DNA of 64,000 bases from the NCBI GenBank assembly GCA_966211955.1, contig CBIHOF010000008.1:124001-188000 (forward strand). The letters run 5' to 3'. Made by a program: the position numbers and the translations under genes. The DNA comes from Albitalea sp966211955 (GTDB lineage: Bacteria; Pseudomonadota; Gammaproteobacteria; Burkholderiales; Burkholderiaceae_C). The notes under the pieces are model-generated. The model saw only the letters and a program-made list of their open reading frames with translations, was not told the origin of the DNA and did not search any database. Of this stretch, positions 1-8,877 are shown piece after piece. Position 1 is the stretch's first letter. Every line of letters begins with the position of its first letter.

Positions 1-49
1 GTTCGTGGTGGCCGGGTTCGTTGTCTTGGGGCGAGTCAGTCGCAGGGGA

Positions 50-988
50 TCAATCCAGTTCGGCCAGGACCTTCAGGTGCGCCGCCACGCTGCGCGCGAG
101 CGCACTCAACGCATACCCGCCCTCCAGGCAGGACACGATGCGCCCTTGCGCATGCCGGTCGGCCACGTCCTTGATGCGCCGCGTGATCCATTGGTAATCC
201 GCCTCGACGAGTCCGAGCTGGCCGAGCTCGTCCTCCCGGTGTGCGTCGAAGCCGGCCGAGAAGAACACCATCTGCGGCTTGAACTCCTCGAGCCGCGGCA
301 TCCACATCGCCTCGATCATCTCGCGCACCTCGCCGCCTTTCGTGTACGGCGGGATGGGCACGTTGACCATGTTCGTGCCCTTGGGCACGCTGCCGGAGTA
401 CGGGTAGAGCGGGTGCTGGAAGATGCTGACCATCAGCACGCGCTCGTCGCCCGCGATGATGTCTTCGGTGCCGTTGCCGTGGTGCACGTCGAAGTCGACG
501 ATGGCCACGCGCTTGAGGCCGCGCACGTCCAGCGCATGGCGCGCGGCGATGGCCACGTTGTTGAAGAAGCAGAAGCCCATGGCCTGGTCGCGCGTGGCGT
601 GGTGGCCGGGCGGGCGCACGGAGCAAAAGGCGTTGCTCACCTGGCCGTCGATCACGGCATCGGTGGCCGCCACGGCCGCGCCGGCCGCGCGCAGCACGGC
701 CTGCCAGGTGGCCGGGCAGGCCATGGTGTCCGGGTCCAGCGCGCGCATCTGGCCGCTCTCGCTCACCTGCTCGAGCAAGTCCTTCAGTTCGGCGACGTAG
801 CCGCTGCTGTGGGCCAGGTGCGCCTCGCGCAGGTCGACCTCGGGCGCATCGCGCATGTCCAGCGCAATGTCCAGCCCGATGGAGCGCAGGTGGTCGGTGA
901 TCGCGTCCAGCCGTTCGGGACACTCGGGATGACCGTGCCCCATCTGGTGAAGCCGGCAATCAGGGTGCGAGTAGAAGGCAGTGGACAT
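50..988 (-). CDS. Histone deacetylase-family protein (class II, acetylpolyamine/acetoin type)
   Basis: A 312-residue zinc-dependent deacetylase of the arginase/HDAC fold. The family removes acetyl groups from lysine or polyamines; the substrate here is unknown. Visible active-site motifs are RPPGHH (H129, H130) and DVHHGNGT, with D167 and H169 as zinc ligands, and the third ligand D248 in SAGFDAH. Length is normal for bacterial class II homologues and no signal peptide is seen, so it is cytoplasmic. It is divergent from the MoxR gene, 62 bp apart, so the two may share a promoter region. The family call is firm; the substrate is not inferable. Confidence 0.93.
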   Translation of the reverse strand: MSTAFYSHPDCRLHQMGHGHPECPERLDAITDHLRSIGLDIALDMRDAPEVDLREAHLAHSSGYVAELKDLLEQVSESGQMRALDPDTMACPATWQAVLRAAGAAVAATDAVIDGQVSNAFCSVRPPGHHATRDQAMGFCFFNNVAIAARHALDVRGLKRVAIVDFDVHHGNGTEDIIAGDERVLMVSIFQHPLYPYSGSVPKGTNMVNVPIPPYTKGGEVREMIEAMWMPRLEEFKPQMVFFSAGFDAHREDELGQLGLVEADYQWITRRIKDVADRHAQGRIVSCLEGGYALSALARSVAAHLKVLAELD

Positions 989-1050
989 CGGCGTGCGCGC
1001 AGGGGAAATACTGACCGGCGAAGCGGTGAGCGACCACGGGGATTTGGGTT

Positions 1051-1989
1051 ATGGTGAGCCGCATGCCTACACCGCTTGCCGCTCAACTCACCCGCCTGAT
1101 CGACCAGATTAGCACGATCATCGTCGGCAAACGACCGCAGATCGAGGACTGCGTGGCCTGCCTGCTGGCCGGCGGCCACCTGCTCATCGAGGACGTTCCC
1201 GGCGTCGGAAAAACCACGTTGGCGCATGCGCTGGCGGTGTCGCTGGGCCTGCGCTTCTCGCGCGTGCAGTTCACCGCCGACCTGATGCCGTCCGACCTGA
1301 TCGGCGTGAGCATCTACGAGCGCAGCAAGGAGACCTTCGTCTTCCACGCGGGCCCGGTGTTCGCGCAGGTGCTTCTGGCCGACGAGATCAACCGCGCCGG
1401 CCCCAAGACGCAGAGCGCGCTGCTCGAGGCGATGGAAGAACAGCAGGTCACGGTCGAGGGCGAGACACGCGCCCTGCCCCGGCCCTTCTTCGTCATCGCC
1501 ACCCAGAACCCGACCGACCAGCTCGGCACCTACCCGCTGCCCGAGTCGCAGCTGGACCGCTTCCTGATGTGCATCACGCTCGGCTACCCCGACCGCGCGA
1601 GCGAGCGTGCTTTGCTCTCGGGGCAGGACCGGCGCGAAGCCATCCATGCACTCGGCACCGTGATGACACCCGAGGAACTGGTGGCGGCGCAGAAGGCGGT
1701 GATCGCCATCCACGCGTCCGATGCGCTGCTCGACTATCTGCAGACGGTGATTGCGGCGACCCGTTCCGGCGCCTGGTTCGTCGAAGGCCTGAGCCCCCGC
1801 GCGGGCATCGCCATCCTGCGTGCGGCGAAGGCGCGGGCACTGCTGGATGAGCGGGACTACGTCGCCCCCGACGACGTGCAGGCCATCCTCGCCCAGACGG
1901 CCGCACACCGCCTGGTGCCTGTCGCCGGTGCCGGCCGGGGCCGCGTCGAACAAGTGCGCGCGATGGTCGAGGCCATCGGTCTCCCATGA
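1051..1989 (+). CDS. MoxR-family AAA+ ATPase
   Basis: A 312-residue AAA+ ATPase of the MoxR/RavA type, thought to act as a chaperone for maturation of membrane or secreted complexes. The Walker A motif GVGKTT is at residues 51-56, and a Walker B segment (LLADEIN) is followed by the typical AAA_3 stretch with ALLEAMEE; the C-terminal lid domain is present. The start may be the ATG at 1051 or the one at 1063; 1063 has GGTGAG just upstream. It heads a run with a DUF58 protein and a TgpA-like transglutaminase, an arrangement common in proteobacteria. The intergenic space after it holds a GC-rich repeat. Confidence 0.93.
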   Translation: MVSRMPTPLAAQLTRLIDQISTIIVGKRPQIEDCVACLLAGGHLLIEDVPGVGKTTLAHALAVSLGLRFSRVQFTADLMPSDLIGVSIYERSKETFVFHAGPVFAQVLLADEINRAGPKTQSALLEAMEEQQVTVEGETRALPRPFFVIATQNPTDQLGTYPLPESQLDRFLMCITLGYPDRASERALLSGQDRREAIHALGTVMTPEELVAAQKAVIAIHASDALLDYLQTVIAATRSGAWFVEGLSPRAGIAILRAAKARALLDERDYVAPDDVQAILAQTAAHRLVPVAGAGRGRVEQVRAMVEAIGLP

Positions 1990-2007
1990 AGCAAGCCGCC
2001 AGGTATT

Positions 2008-2051
2008 CCTCCCTCGCCGCTCCTCTGGGGAGAGGGCCGGGGTGAGGGGCG
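2008..2051. repeat. GC-rich palindromic intergenic repeat (SPLPQGEG type), copy 1
   Basis: The segment reads as cctccc...tctggggagagggccggggtgagggg, with facing C-rich and G-rich arms. Related copies lie at 19726-19763, 19827-19865, 30791-30817 and, inside a gene, at 32372-32494. It sits between the MoxR and DUF58 genes, where it could fold in the transcript. Confidence 0.6.
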
Positions 2052-2073
2052 ACGGCCTCCGCCAAGACCAACC

Positions 2074-3060
2074 ATGTCAGCCACCCTCCCCACCCCCACA
2101 GGCTTCATCACCTCCCGCTTCCGCGCCTGGTGGCAAGCGCGCTTGCGCAAGACCGACACCGTCCTGCTCACCCAGCGCAACATCTACATCCTGCCGACCA
2201 AGGCCGGGCTGCTCTTCGCGGGCACGCTGCTCACGCTGCTGGTGGCGTCCATCAACTACCAGCTCAACCTCGGCTACGTGCTGACCTTCCTGCTCGCGGG
2301 CAGCGGCATCGTGTCCATGCAACTCACGCACAACACGCTGCGCGGGCTCACCTTGCACTTGAAGCCCATGGCCCCCGTGTTCGCGGGCGATGCCGCGGGC
2401 ATGGAAATCGTGCTCTCCAGCCCCTCGGGCGCGCGGCATGGCATCGGGCTGCGCATCGAATCGGCGGACGTGTCCACGCTGACCTGGGTGGACGTGCCCG
2501 GCGGCGCGCAGGCGACGGCGCATGTGAGCTTCGTGCCCGCCTCGCGTGGGCGGCATGAGCTGCCCACGCTGAGCGCGGAGACACGCTTTCCGCTCGGCTT
2601 CTTCCGCGCCTGGACGGTGTGGCGGCCGGCAGCGCAGGTGCTCGTGTACCCCAAGCCCGAACGGCCGGCCGCGCCCATGCCTTCGGCCCGCGCCACGCCT
2701 GGCGGCCCCGCGCAATCGCGCCGCACGCAAGGCGCCGAGGTGGAAGGCGTGCGCGCCTATCAACGCGGCGACCCGCTCAAGCTGGTCTTCTGGAAGAAGG
2801 CAGCGAAAGCGCTCGAAGCCGGCGGCGACCTCGTGAGCCGCGACACCAGCGCATCCGCCCAGCACGAGCTGTGGCTCGATTGGCAGGCCTGCGGCACGCT
2901 GCCGCCCGAAGACCGGCTCTCGCGCCTCGCGGCCTGGGTGGTCACCGCGGACCGCGCCGGCGTCAACTACGGCCTCAAGCTGCCGGGCGTGGATGTGCCG
3001 CGCGACCACGGCGAGGCACACCGCCGCACCTGCCTGGAGGCGCTCGCGCTGTGGAACTGA
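2074..3060 (+). CDS. DUF58 domain-containing protein
   Basis: A 328-residue protein of the DUF58 family, which is usually encoded beside MoxR ATPases and transglutaminases. Two hydrophobic segments lie near residues 45-90, followed by a largely soluble part. The signature block around residues 225-245 contains RAYQRGDPLK and FWKKAAK, matching the conserved R-Y-GD-W-K pattern of DUF58. It follows the MoxR gene by 84 bp and overlaps the next gene by 10 bp, indicating translational coupling. It is likely a membrane-associated partner of the MoxR ATPase and the transglutaminase; its biochemical role is not known. Confidence 0.9.
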   Translation: MSATLPTPTGFITSRFRAWWQARLRKTDTVLLTQRNIYILPTKAGLLFAGTLLTLLVASINYQLNLGYVLTFLLAGSGIVSMQLTHNTLRGLTLHLKPMAPVFAGDAAGMEIVLSSPSGARHGIGLRIESADVSTLTWVDVPGGAQATAHVSFVPASRGRHELPTLSAETRFPLGFFRAWTVWRPAAQVLVYPKPERPAAPMPSARATPGGPAQSRRTQGAEVEGVRAYQRGDPLKLVFWKKAAKALEAGGDLVSRDTSASAQHELWLDWQACGTLPPEDRLSRLAAWVVTADRAGVNYGLKLPGVDVPRDHGEAHRRTCLEALALWN

Positions 3061-5072
3061 GCCTCGTCCAGCGCTTCCACCGCCTGCCGCGCGAGGCGCG
3101 CGACACGCTGTTCCTGCTGGGCGTGATCGCCTGGACGGTGCTGCCTCACCTGCCCCACCTGCCCCTGTGGTGCGTGGCGCTGACGGCGGTGATGCTGGCC
3201 TGGCGCACGCAGCTCGCACTGGCCAACGCACCACTGCCGAGCAAGTGGTGGCTGGTCGCATTGCTGATCGTGTCCGCCGGGCTCACGCTGTGGACCTTCC
3301 GCACCCTGCTCGGCAAGGAGCCGGGCGTGACCATGGCAGTCGTGCTCATGGCGCTGAAGACGCTGGAGCTGCGCGCGCGGCGCGACGCCTTCGTCGTGTT
3401 CTTCCTCGGCTTCTTCATCATCCTCACGCACTTCCTCTACTCGCAGTCGCTGGGCGTGGCGGCGATGATGCTGGTGTCCGTCTGGGGCCTGCTGACGGCA
3501 CTCGTGCTCGCGCACATGCCGGTGGGCCAGCCGGCGCTGCGCACGGCGGGCACGCTGGCTTTGCGCACCGCCCTCTTCGGCGCGCCCATCATGGCGCTGC
3601 TCTTCGTGCTGTTCCCGCGCATCGGGCCCCTGTGGGGCGTGCCCAACGACGGCGCGCCCACCACCGGCTTGTCCAACAGCATGCACATGGGCTCGGTGGC
3701 GGAGATCGCGCAAGACGACAGCGTCGCGATGCGCGTGCGCTTTCTTGGCCGCGTGCCGCCGCCCGAGGCCATGTACTTCCGCGGGCCGGTGCTCACCACC
3801 TTCGACGGCCACGAGTGGCGGCCTCTGCCCATCCAGCGGGCGTCCGCGCAGTTCGACCTGCGCACCCGCGGCGAGCCCGTGCGCTACGAGATGACCCTGG
3901 AGCCGCAACGCCTGGCCGTGCTGCCGCTGCTGGAGGCGACCACCCAGCCGCCGTTGGTGGAGGGCTACCGCGTCTTCGCGCGCGACGACCTGCAATGGCT
4001 CACCGATCGCCCGGTGTTCGAGCGCCTGCGCTTCGAGGCCCAGGCCAACATCGATTTCCGGCACGGGCTCACCGCCTCGCGCGCCATGCTGCGCGAATCG
4101 CTAGAGCTGCCGGTCGGCAACAGCCCGCGCACCATCGAATGGGCGCAGCAACTGCGGCAGGACCCTCGCTACGCGCGCGCCGATGCGCGCACCCTGGCGC
4201 TGACGGTGCTCGGCCACATCCGCACTGCCGGCTACAGCTACACGCTCGCGCCGGGCACCTATGGCGAGCTCAACGCCGACGCCGCCATCGACGAGTTCTG
4301 GCTCGATCGCAAGCTTGGCTTCTGCGAGCACTTCGCCGCCACTTTCGTGGTGGTGATGCGCGCCATGGGCGTGCCTGCGCGCGTGGTCACGGGCTACCAG
4401 GGCACCGATCCCGCGCCCATCGACGGCTACTACATCGTGCGGCAGAGCTATGCTCATGCCTGGGCCGAGTACTGGCTGGAAGGCTCAGGCTGGGTGCGCG
4501 CCGACCCGACCGCCGCCGTCGCGCCCGACCGCGTGCTGCGCAGCCGCAATCTGGTGCGGCCGCAGGGCCTGGTGGCCGGGGCGATCGGCAACGTCAACCC
4601 TGCCCTGCTCGCGCAGATGCGCGATGCGTGGGAAGCCGTGAACAACCGCTGGAACCAGTGGGTGCTGAACTATTCGCGCGGGCAACAGCTGGACTTGTTG
4701 AAGAACCTTGGCTTCAGTTCACCAAGCTGGGAAGACTTGTCGCTGCTGCTCATTGCTGCGTTGAGCTCGATGGCGCTGGCCGGCGCCGCCTGGGCCTGGT
4801 GGGACCGGCACCGCATCGACCCATGGACCCGGCAGATGGACAGCATCCGCCGCTCCCTGCGTTCATTGCAGGTCGAGGCGCCGATGCATGAACCACCGCG
4901 CACCCTGGCGCAGCGCGTGCGCGCACAGCTGGGCGATGCGGCGCGCGGACTCGTGGAGGTGCTGCACGCCATCGACCACCAGCGCTACGGCCGCAACGCG
5001 CAGCGCAAGCCCGACACCACACTCACGCGTCAGTTCGTGAGACATGCCCGACAGCTTCGACGGAACCGATGA
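3051..5072 (+). CDS. tgpA: TgpA-type membrane transglutaminase (DUF3488/transglutaminase)
   Basis: A 673-residue membrane protein with several transmembrane helices in residues 20-190, a periplasmic transglutaminase-like core, and a further membrane helix near residues 565-585. The papain-like triad is intact: C425 in GFCEHFAA, H469 in SYAHAW and D485 in RADPTA. The homologue in Pseudomonas aeruginosa, TgpA, is a periplasmic transglutaminase important for viability. The GTG start at 3051 overlaps the end of the DUF58 gene; upstream codons in the same frame are a shadow of that gene. It ends in an ATGA overlap with the lytic transglycosylase gene, suggesting that envelope functions are coupled. 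Confidence 0.9.
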   Translation: MELSLVQRFHRLPREARDTLFLLGVIAWTVLPHLPHLPLWCVALTAVMLAWRTQLALANAPLPSKWWLVALLIVSAGLTLWTFRTLLGKEPGVTMAVVLMALKTLELRARRDAFVVFFLGFFIILTHFLYSQSLGVAAMMLVSVWGLLTALVLAHMPVGQPALRTAGTLALRTALFGAPIMALLFVLFPRIGPLWGVPNDGAPTTGLSNSMHMGSVAEIAQDDSVAMRVRFLGRVPPPEAMYFRGPVLTTFDGHEWRPLPIQRASAQFDLRTRGEPVRYEMTLEPQRLAVLPLLEATTQPPLVEGYRVFARDDLQWLTDRPVFERLRFEAQANIDFRHGLTASRAMLRESLELPVGNSPRTIEWAQQLRQDPRYARADARTLALTVLGHIRTAGYSYTLAPGTYGELNADAAIDEFWLDRKLGFCEHFAATFVVVMRAMGVPARVVTGYQGTDPAPIDGYYIVRQSYAHAWAEYWLEGSGWVRADPTAAVAPDRVLRSRNLVRPQGLVAGAIGNVNPALLAQMRDAWEAVNNRWNQWVLNYSRGQQLDLLKNLGFSSPSWEDLSLLLIAALSSMALAGAAWAWWDRHRIDPWTRQMDSIRRSLRSLQVEAPMHEPPRTLAQRVRAQLGDAARGLVEVLHAIDHQRYGRNAQRKPDTTLTRQFVRHARQLRRNR

Positions 5073-6517
5073 CGCTTCACGCTATCCATTCACGCATGCG
5101 ATTCAAGCCTGCCTCGACACCGCTCTCGCGCCCGCGCCGCGCCTCGCGAACGCCTCGTCCAGCCCGGGCGTGGACATCGTTCGCCGCCGCTGCACTCGCA
5201 CTCGCCATGGGGATGATGGCGAGCTCGACGGACGCCAAGCCCAGGCCACGCAAGCACGCCAAGGTCGCGCCCGACAAGGCGCCCGACGTCGTCATCTACG
5301 GCTCGCGCGAAGACGTGATGCGCTTCGCCGCCGACGTGGCGCAACGCCGCGAGCTCGATGCCGACGCGACCAGGGCCGCGCTCGCGCAATCGAAGTTCAT
5401 CCCGAGCGTGGCGAAATACATCATGCCGCCGCCGGCAGGCACCGCGAAGAACTGGACGGCCTACCGTGCCCGCTTCATCGAGCCGGTGCGGCTGAAGGCC
5501 GGCGCCGCCTTCTGGGCCACCAACGACGCCTGGCTGCGGCTGGCTGAAGAGCGCTATGGCGTGCCGCCGGAAATCGTCGTGGGCATCGTTGGCGTGGAAA
5601 CCATCTACGGCCAGCAGATGGGCGGTTTCCGCATCATCGATGCGCTCGCCACGCTGAGCTTCGACTTCCCCACCGGCCGCCGCGACCGCAGCGCCTTCTT
5701 CCGCGAAGAGCTCGAGAACTACCTCGTGCTGTGCAAGCAGCAGGGCGTGGACCCGCTCTCGTGGCGCGGCAGCTACGCCGGCGCGATCGGCATGCCGCAG
5801 TTCATGCCGTCCAGCATCCTGCAGCACGCGGTGGACTTCGACGGCGATGGCCACATCGACCTGCACAACAGCGCAGCCGACGTGATCGGCAGCGTGGCCA
5901 ACTTCCTGGCCAGGCACGGCTGGCAGCGCGGCCTGCCCACGCGCTTCGATGTGGACGTGCCGGTGGACACGAGCGAACGCGCCTTGCTCCTGGCGCCCGA
6001 CATCCTGCCGAGCTTCAGTGCGCTGGAGTTTTCGCAGCATGGGGCGGTGCTCGATGAGGCCGGCAAGGCATATGCGGGGAAGCTGGCATTGATCGAACTG
6101 CAGAACGGCGATGCCGCGCCGAGCTACGTGGCGGGGACGGAGAACTTCTATGCGATCACGCGCTACAACTGGTCGAGTTATTACGCGATGGCGGTGATGG
6201 CGCTGGGGGAAACGGTGAAGCGGCAAAGGCCGTTGTCGGTGTCGAGCGTGCCGCCGCCGGTGCCTTCGAGTGCTGCATCGATTCCGGCAATTGTTGCGCC
6301 AAGTCCGACAGCGCCGGTTGCACCCGCGCCGAGTGCCTCGATGCCAGGCACCGCCGTCCTCGCAGTGCCACCGGCGGCTTCAGCGGCCTCCGCGCCCGTT
6401 CCATCGGAAGCAGCCATGCCACCGGCCGAGCCTGCGTCCGCCCCGGCCGCGGCCCCTGGGTCGTTGACGAGCGCCCATGAGGCGTGTGGTCCCACGTGCG
6501 GACATCACTTCGCGTAG
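5069..6517 (+). CDS. mltB: Lytic murein transglycosylase B (MltB family)
   Basis: A 482-residue peptidoglycan lytic transglycosylase of the MltB/SltB type, which cleaves the MurNAc-GlcNAc bond with formation of 1,6-anhydroMurNAc. The catalytic glutamate is E177 in GVETIYG, and the IGMPQFMPSS and DFDGDGHIDL motifs typical of MltB follow. A hydrophobic export segment spans about residues 36-55; no lipobox cysteine is obvious, so it may be soluble periplasmic rather than a lipoprotein. The last 90 residues are rich in Pro, Ala and Ser, an addition to the usual length. The ATG at 5069 overlaps the tgpA stop; M10 is an alternative. It overlaps the convergent amidohydrolase gene by 13 bp. Confidence 0.92.
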   Translation: MTLHAIHSRMRFKPASTPLSRPRRASRTPRPARAWTSFAAAALALAMGMMASSTDAKPRPRKHAKVAPDKAPDVVIYGSREDVMRFAADVAQRRELDADATRAALAQSKFIPSVAKYIMPPPAGTAKNWTAYRARFIEPVRLKAGAAFWATNDAWLRLAEERYGVPPEIVVGIVGVETIYGQQMGGFRIIDALATLSFDFPTGRRDRSAFFREELENYLVLCKQQGVDPLSWRGSYAGAIGMPQFMPSSILQHAVDFDGDGHIDLHNSAADVIGSVANFLARHGWQRGLPTRFDVDVPVDTSERALLLAPDILPSFSALEFSQHGAVLDEAGKAYAGKLALIELQNGDAAPSYVAGTENFYAITRYNWSSYYAMAVMALGETVKRQRPLSVSSVPPPVPSSAASIPAIVAPSPTAPVAPAPSASMPGTAVLAVPPAASAASAPVPSEAAMPPAEPASAPAAAPGSLTSAHEACGPTCGHHFA

Positions 6518-7767
6518 ATCACCTTCCCTCCACGCACCACGCACTTCACCGCGGCGAAACGCTTCACGTCTTGCGCGGGATCGGCCTCCAGCACCACCAG
6601 GTCCGCATCCAGCCCCGGCGCGATGCGCCCGCGCCGCCCGGTTTCGTTCCAGCGCGCGGCGGGCACGGTGGTGAGCGAGGCGAGGATCTCCATCGCACTC
6701 ATGCCCGCCTTTCCCATCAGTTCGTATTCCTCGGTCGGGTCCATGTCGGTCATGTAGTCGACGTCGGTGCCGAAAAGCACCTTGCCGCCGGCGGCAGCGA
6801 ACTTGCCGAACTCCTGCACGCTCTCGTTCACGATGCGCTCCGCGATGTCCTTGGGCACCTGCTCTTTGTCCAGCTCGTAGCGCAGCAGCTTGAGCGTCGG
6901 GATCATCGAGACGCCCTCGGCGCGCAACTGGTCCATCAATGGCTTCGGCCACGGCGCGGGCACGCCCAGCGGCGGGTGCGCGAGGATGTCCACGTGCGCC
7001 TGCAGCGCGGCCCGCACGCCGTCGATGTCGGTGGGGTGCGCGAAGGCCAGCTTTTTGCGCCGGTGTGTTTCGTCCACCGCCGCGGCAGCGATCTCCGGCT
7101 TCATCTGCTTGACGCGGCCGCGGCCCTGCGGCGTGACGATGAACAGCTTGGTCGCATCGGCACCGGCGTCCAGGTTCTGCCGCACGACGGCCAGCGCCGC
7201 GTCCACCGAGTCAGGCTGTGGCAGCCTGTCGCGGAACGCAGGGTCGAGGTGATCGAGGTAGATGGGCAGGCCATCGTGCGGAAAGAGCGGCCAGCCGGCC
7301 GTGAGGATGCGAGGGCCCTTGAGCTCGCCCTTGTTCACGCGAGTGCGTATGGCCAGCGTGTTGTCGCGGTCGGAGGCGATGTCGAAGGCGGTGGTGAAGC
7401 CCCAGCGCGTCAACAGCGCGGTCAGGCCTTGTTCCAGCTCCGCCGCGGGTTTCGTGCGCGCGTTGGTGAAGGCGCTGCCGTTGAGGTGGACGTGGCTGTT
7501 CTGGAAGCCCGCGAGGATCACGCCGCCGTCGCATTGGGCGGCCAAGGGCGGCGTGGCTTCGGCGTCTTTGTCGACGGGACCGACGGAGGTGATCCTGGCT
7601 TCGCGGATCAGGACCGTGCCGTTGACGATTGGTGTGGCGTCGGGCGCGGTGTAGATGGTGGCTGCGCGCAAGGCCTGGACCGCCGGCTCCGCGGCACCGG
7701 CCGGCGGCGATGCCAGCGTGAGCATCGACAGGCAGGCCGCTACGCTCGACGCAGTTCGACGGATCAT
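6505..7767 (-). CDS. Secreted amidohydrolase family protein
   Basis: A 420-residue amidohydrolase-superfamily (metal-dependent hydrolase) protein. It begins with a signal peptide (about residues 1-25, ending PAGAA), so a periplasmic location is likely. The metal-binding HxH lies in NSHVHLN, preceded by an N-terminal composite beta-domain (VLIREARI); later metal-ligand candidates are the His in AFAHPTD and the Asp in LFGTDVDYM. The substrate cannot be told; relatives act on imidazolone-like or peptide amides. The ATG at 7767 has AGGAG seven bases upstream and is preferred over an in-frame start at 7800. Confidence 0.85.
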   Translation of the reverse strand: MIRRTASSVAACLSMLTLASPPAGAAEPAVQALRAATIYTAPDATPIVNGTVLIREARITSVGPVDKDAEATPPLAAQCDGGVILAGFQNSHVHLNGSAFTNARTKPAAELEQGLTALLTRWGFTTAFDIASDRDNTLAIRTRVNKGELKGPRILTAGWPLFPHDGLPIYLDHLDPAFRDRLPQPDSVDAALAVVRQNLDAGADATKLFIVTPQGRGRVKQMKPEIAAAAVDETHRRKKLAFAHPTDIDGVRAALQAHVDILAHPPLGVPAPWPKPLMDQLRAEGVSMIPTLKLLRYELDKEQVPKDIAERIVNESVQEFGKFAAAGGKVLFGTDVDYMTDMDPTEEYELMGKAGMSAMEILASLTTVPAARWNETGRRGRIAPGLDADLVVLEADPAQDVKRFAAVKCVVRGGKVIYAK

Positions 7768-7906
7768 CGGACGACTCCTGAGTGGGCGTGAGTTATACAC
7801 CGCAGGTTGGAGCGAGCTGTCCGAGAGCGACGACGCTCAGGGCGGCAGGTGAATGCGCTCCTTGACGTGCTCGGCATGGCCCATGACGACCACACCCGCG
7901 AAACCC

Positions 7907-8359
7907 TCAGCCCAACTCGCTCGGCTGCACGCCCAGGGACGCGCAGTGCCGGCGGTAGTCCGCAATGCGGTCGGCGGTGGTGATCCGCTGAAGCACGCTG
8001 TGGTGCGGCCCGAGGTATTCGACGCTGCCCTTGACGACCACATGCACCAGAAGCTCCTCGCTTCCGATGGCTTCCCACCAGTCCACGTTGCCGGTCGGCT
8101 CGTAGACGTAGTCTCCGGCGCGCACCACGCGTCCGTCGTTGAGGCGGCGCTCACCCGCCAGGTTCAGGGCGTGGACCTCGCCGCTGTGCCGGTGCAGGCC
8201 CAGGCGGACTCCCGGCTTGAGGCGCATCAGCTCGACCCACCCTGAGTTGTCCGGCAGGAACTGCAGCGGCAGGGACCACTTGCCTTCGCCTTCCGGAATC
8301 CAGGCATCCAATGCGGCACGACGCAAGGCCGCGGCGACAACGAGGTTCGCGAGTTCCAT
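7907..8359 (-). CDS. Cupin-domain protein (2,4'-dihydroxyacetophenone dioxygenase-like)
   Basis: A 150-residue protein with a double-stranded beta-helix cupin fold. The metal-binding motif is visible as LHRHSGEVHAL (His, His and Glu of cupin motif 1) and a second motif region around residues 105-120. It resembles the ChrR-like cupins annotated as 2,4'-dihydroxyacetophenone dioxygenase, but the reaction is not established from sequence. The ATG at 8359 has GAGGAG five bases upstream and is preferred to the ATG at 8374, which overlaps the stop of the upstream tautomerase-like gene. The two genes form a short operon divergent from a LysR regulator. Confidence 0.75.
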   Translation of the reverse strand: MELANLVVAAALRRAALDAWIPEGEGKWSLPLQFLPDNSGWVELMRLKPGVRLGLHRHSGEVHALNLAGERRLNDGRVVRAGDYVYEPTGNVDWWEAIGSEELLVHVVVKGSVEYLGPHHSVLQRITTADRIADYRRHCASLGVQPSELG

Positions 8360-8370
8360 GGCGGCTCCTC

Positions 8371-8769
8371 TCATTGATCCGGGTGCTGATGACGGTACTC
8401 CTGCGTCCTGCCGCCGAAACCGTAGGCGGTGGCGCGCACGTCCTGCACATACACGTAGCTTTCGTGGTGCAGGTCCCCCAGGATGGCGGCAAAGGCCTCG
8501 AAGGCTTCGGCCACATAGCGGGCCTTCTCGGCCTTGGTGTTGGTTTCGTCGACCACCTTGACATCGAAGTAGAAGCTGGCCTGCTTCAGGTCCGCCAAGG
8601 ACTTCCCTGCGATGAACCAGTCGCGTGGGTCGACATAGTCGATCACCACCGCGGTGAGGTCGCGCCGCTTGCCGAGCACGCGGCTGGTGAGTTCCAGCAG
8701 CGTCTCGGTGATGCGTGCGGAGAGCTCAGGGCTGCGTTGTGCCGAGACTTTGACGTTGAGGATGGGCAT
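8371..8769 (-). CDS. Tautomerase-family protein (4-oxalocrotonate tautomerase/MIF-like)
   Basis: A 132-residue protein beginning MPILNVKVS, where the first residue after Met removal would be the catalytic Pro1 expected in this superfamily. The length is about twice that of classical 60-residue 4-OT subunits, as in fused or trimeric MIF-like members. The ATG at 8769 is backed by GGAAG and by the conserved Pro2 codon; longer in-frame starts run into the promoter region of the LysR gene. The TGA stop overlaps an ATG of the next gene. With the cupin gene it could act in aromatic-compound degradation under control of the divergent LysR protein; that is inference. Confidence 0.8.
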   Translation of the reverse strand: MPILNVKVSAQRSPELSARITETLLELTSRVLGKRRDLTAVVIDYVDPRDWFIAGKSLADLKQASFYFDVKVVDETNTKAEKARYVAEAFEAFAAILGDLHHESYVYVQDVRATAYGFGGRTQEYRHQHPDQ

Positions 8770-8877
8770 GGCGTCTTCCGTTCGTTGATGGGGTGGGATG
8801 ACTGTAGAAAGAGCGGCCTCAACCGGAAACCCTGCGGCCCCACAATCGGTTTTGCGCGGCACGCAAAGGCAATCCCC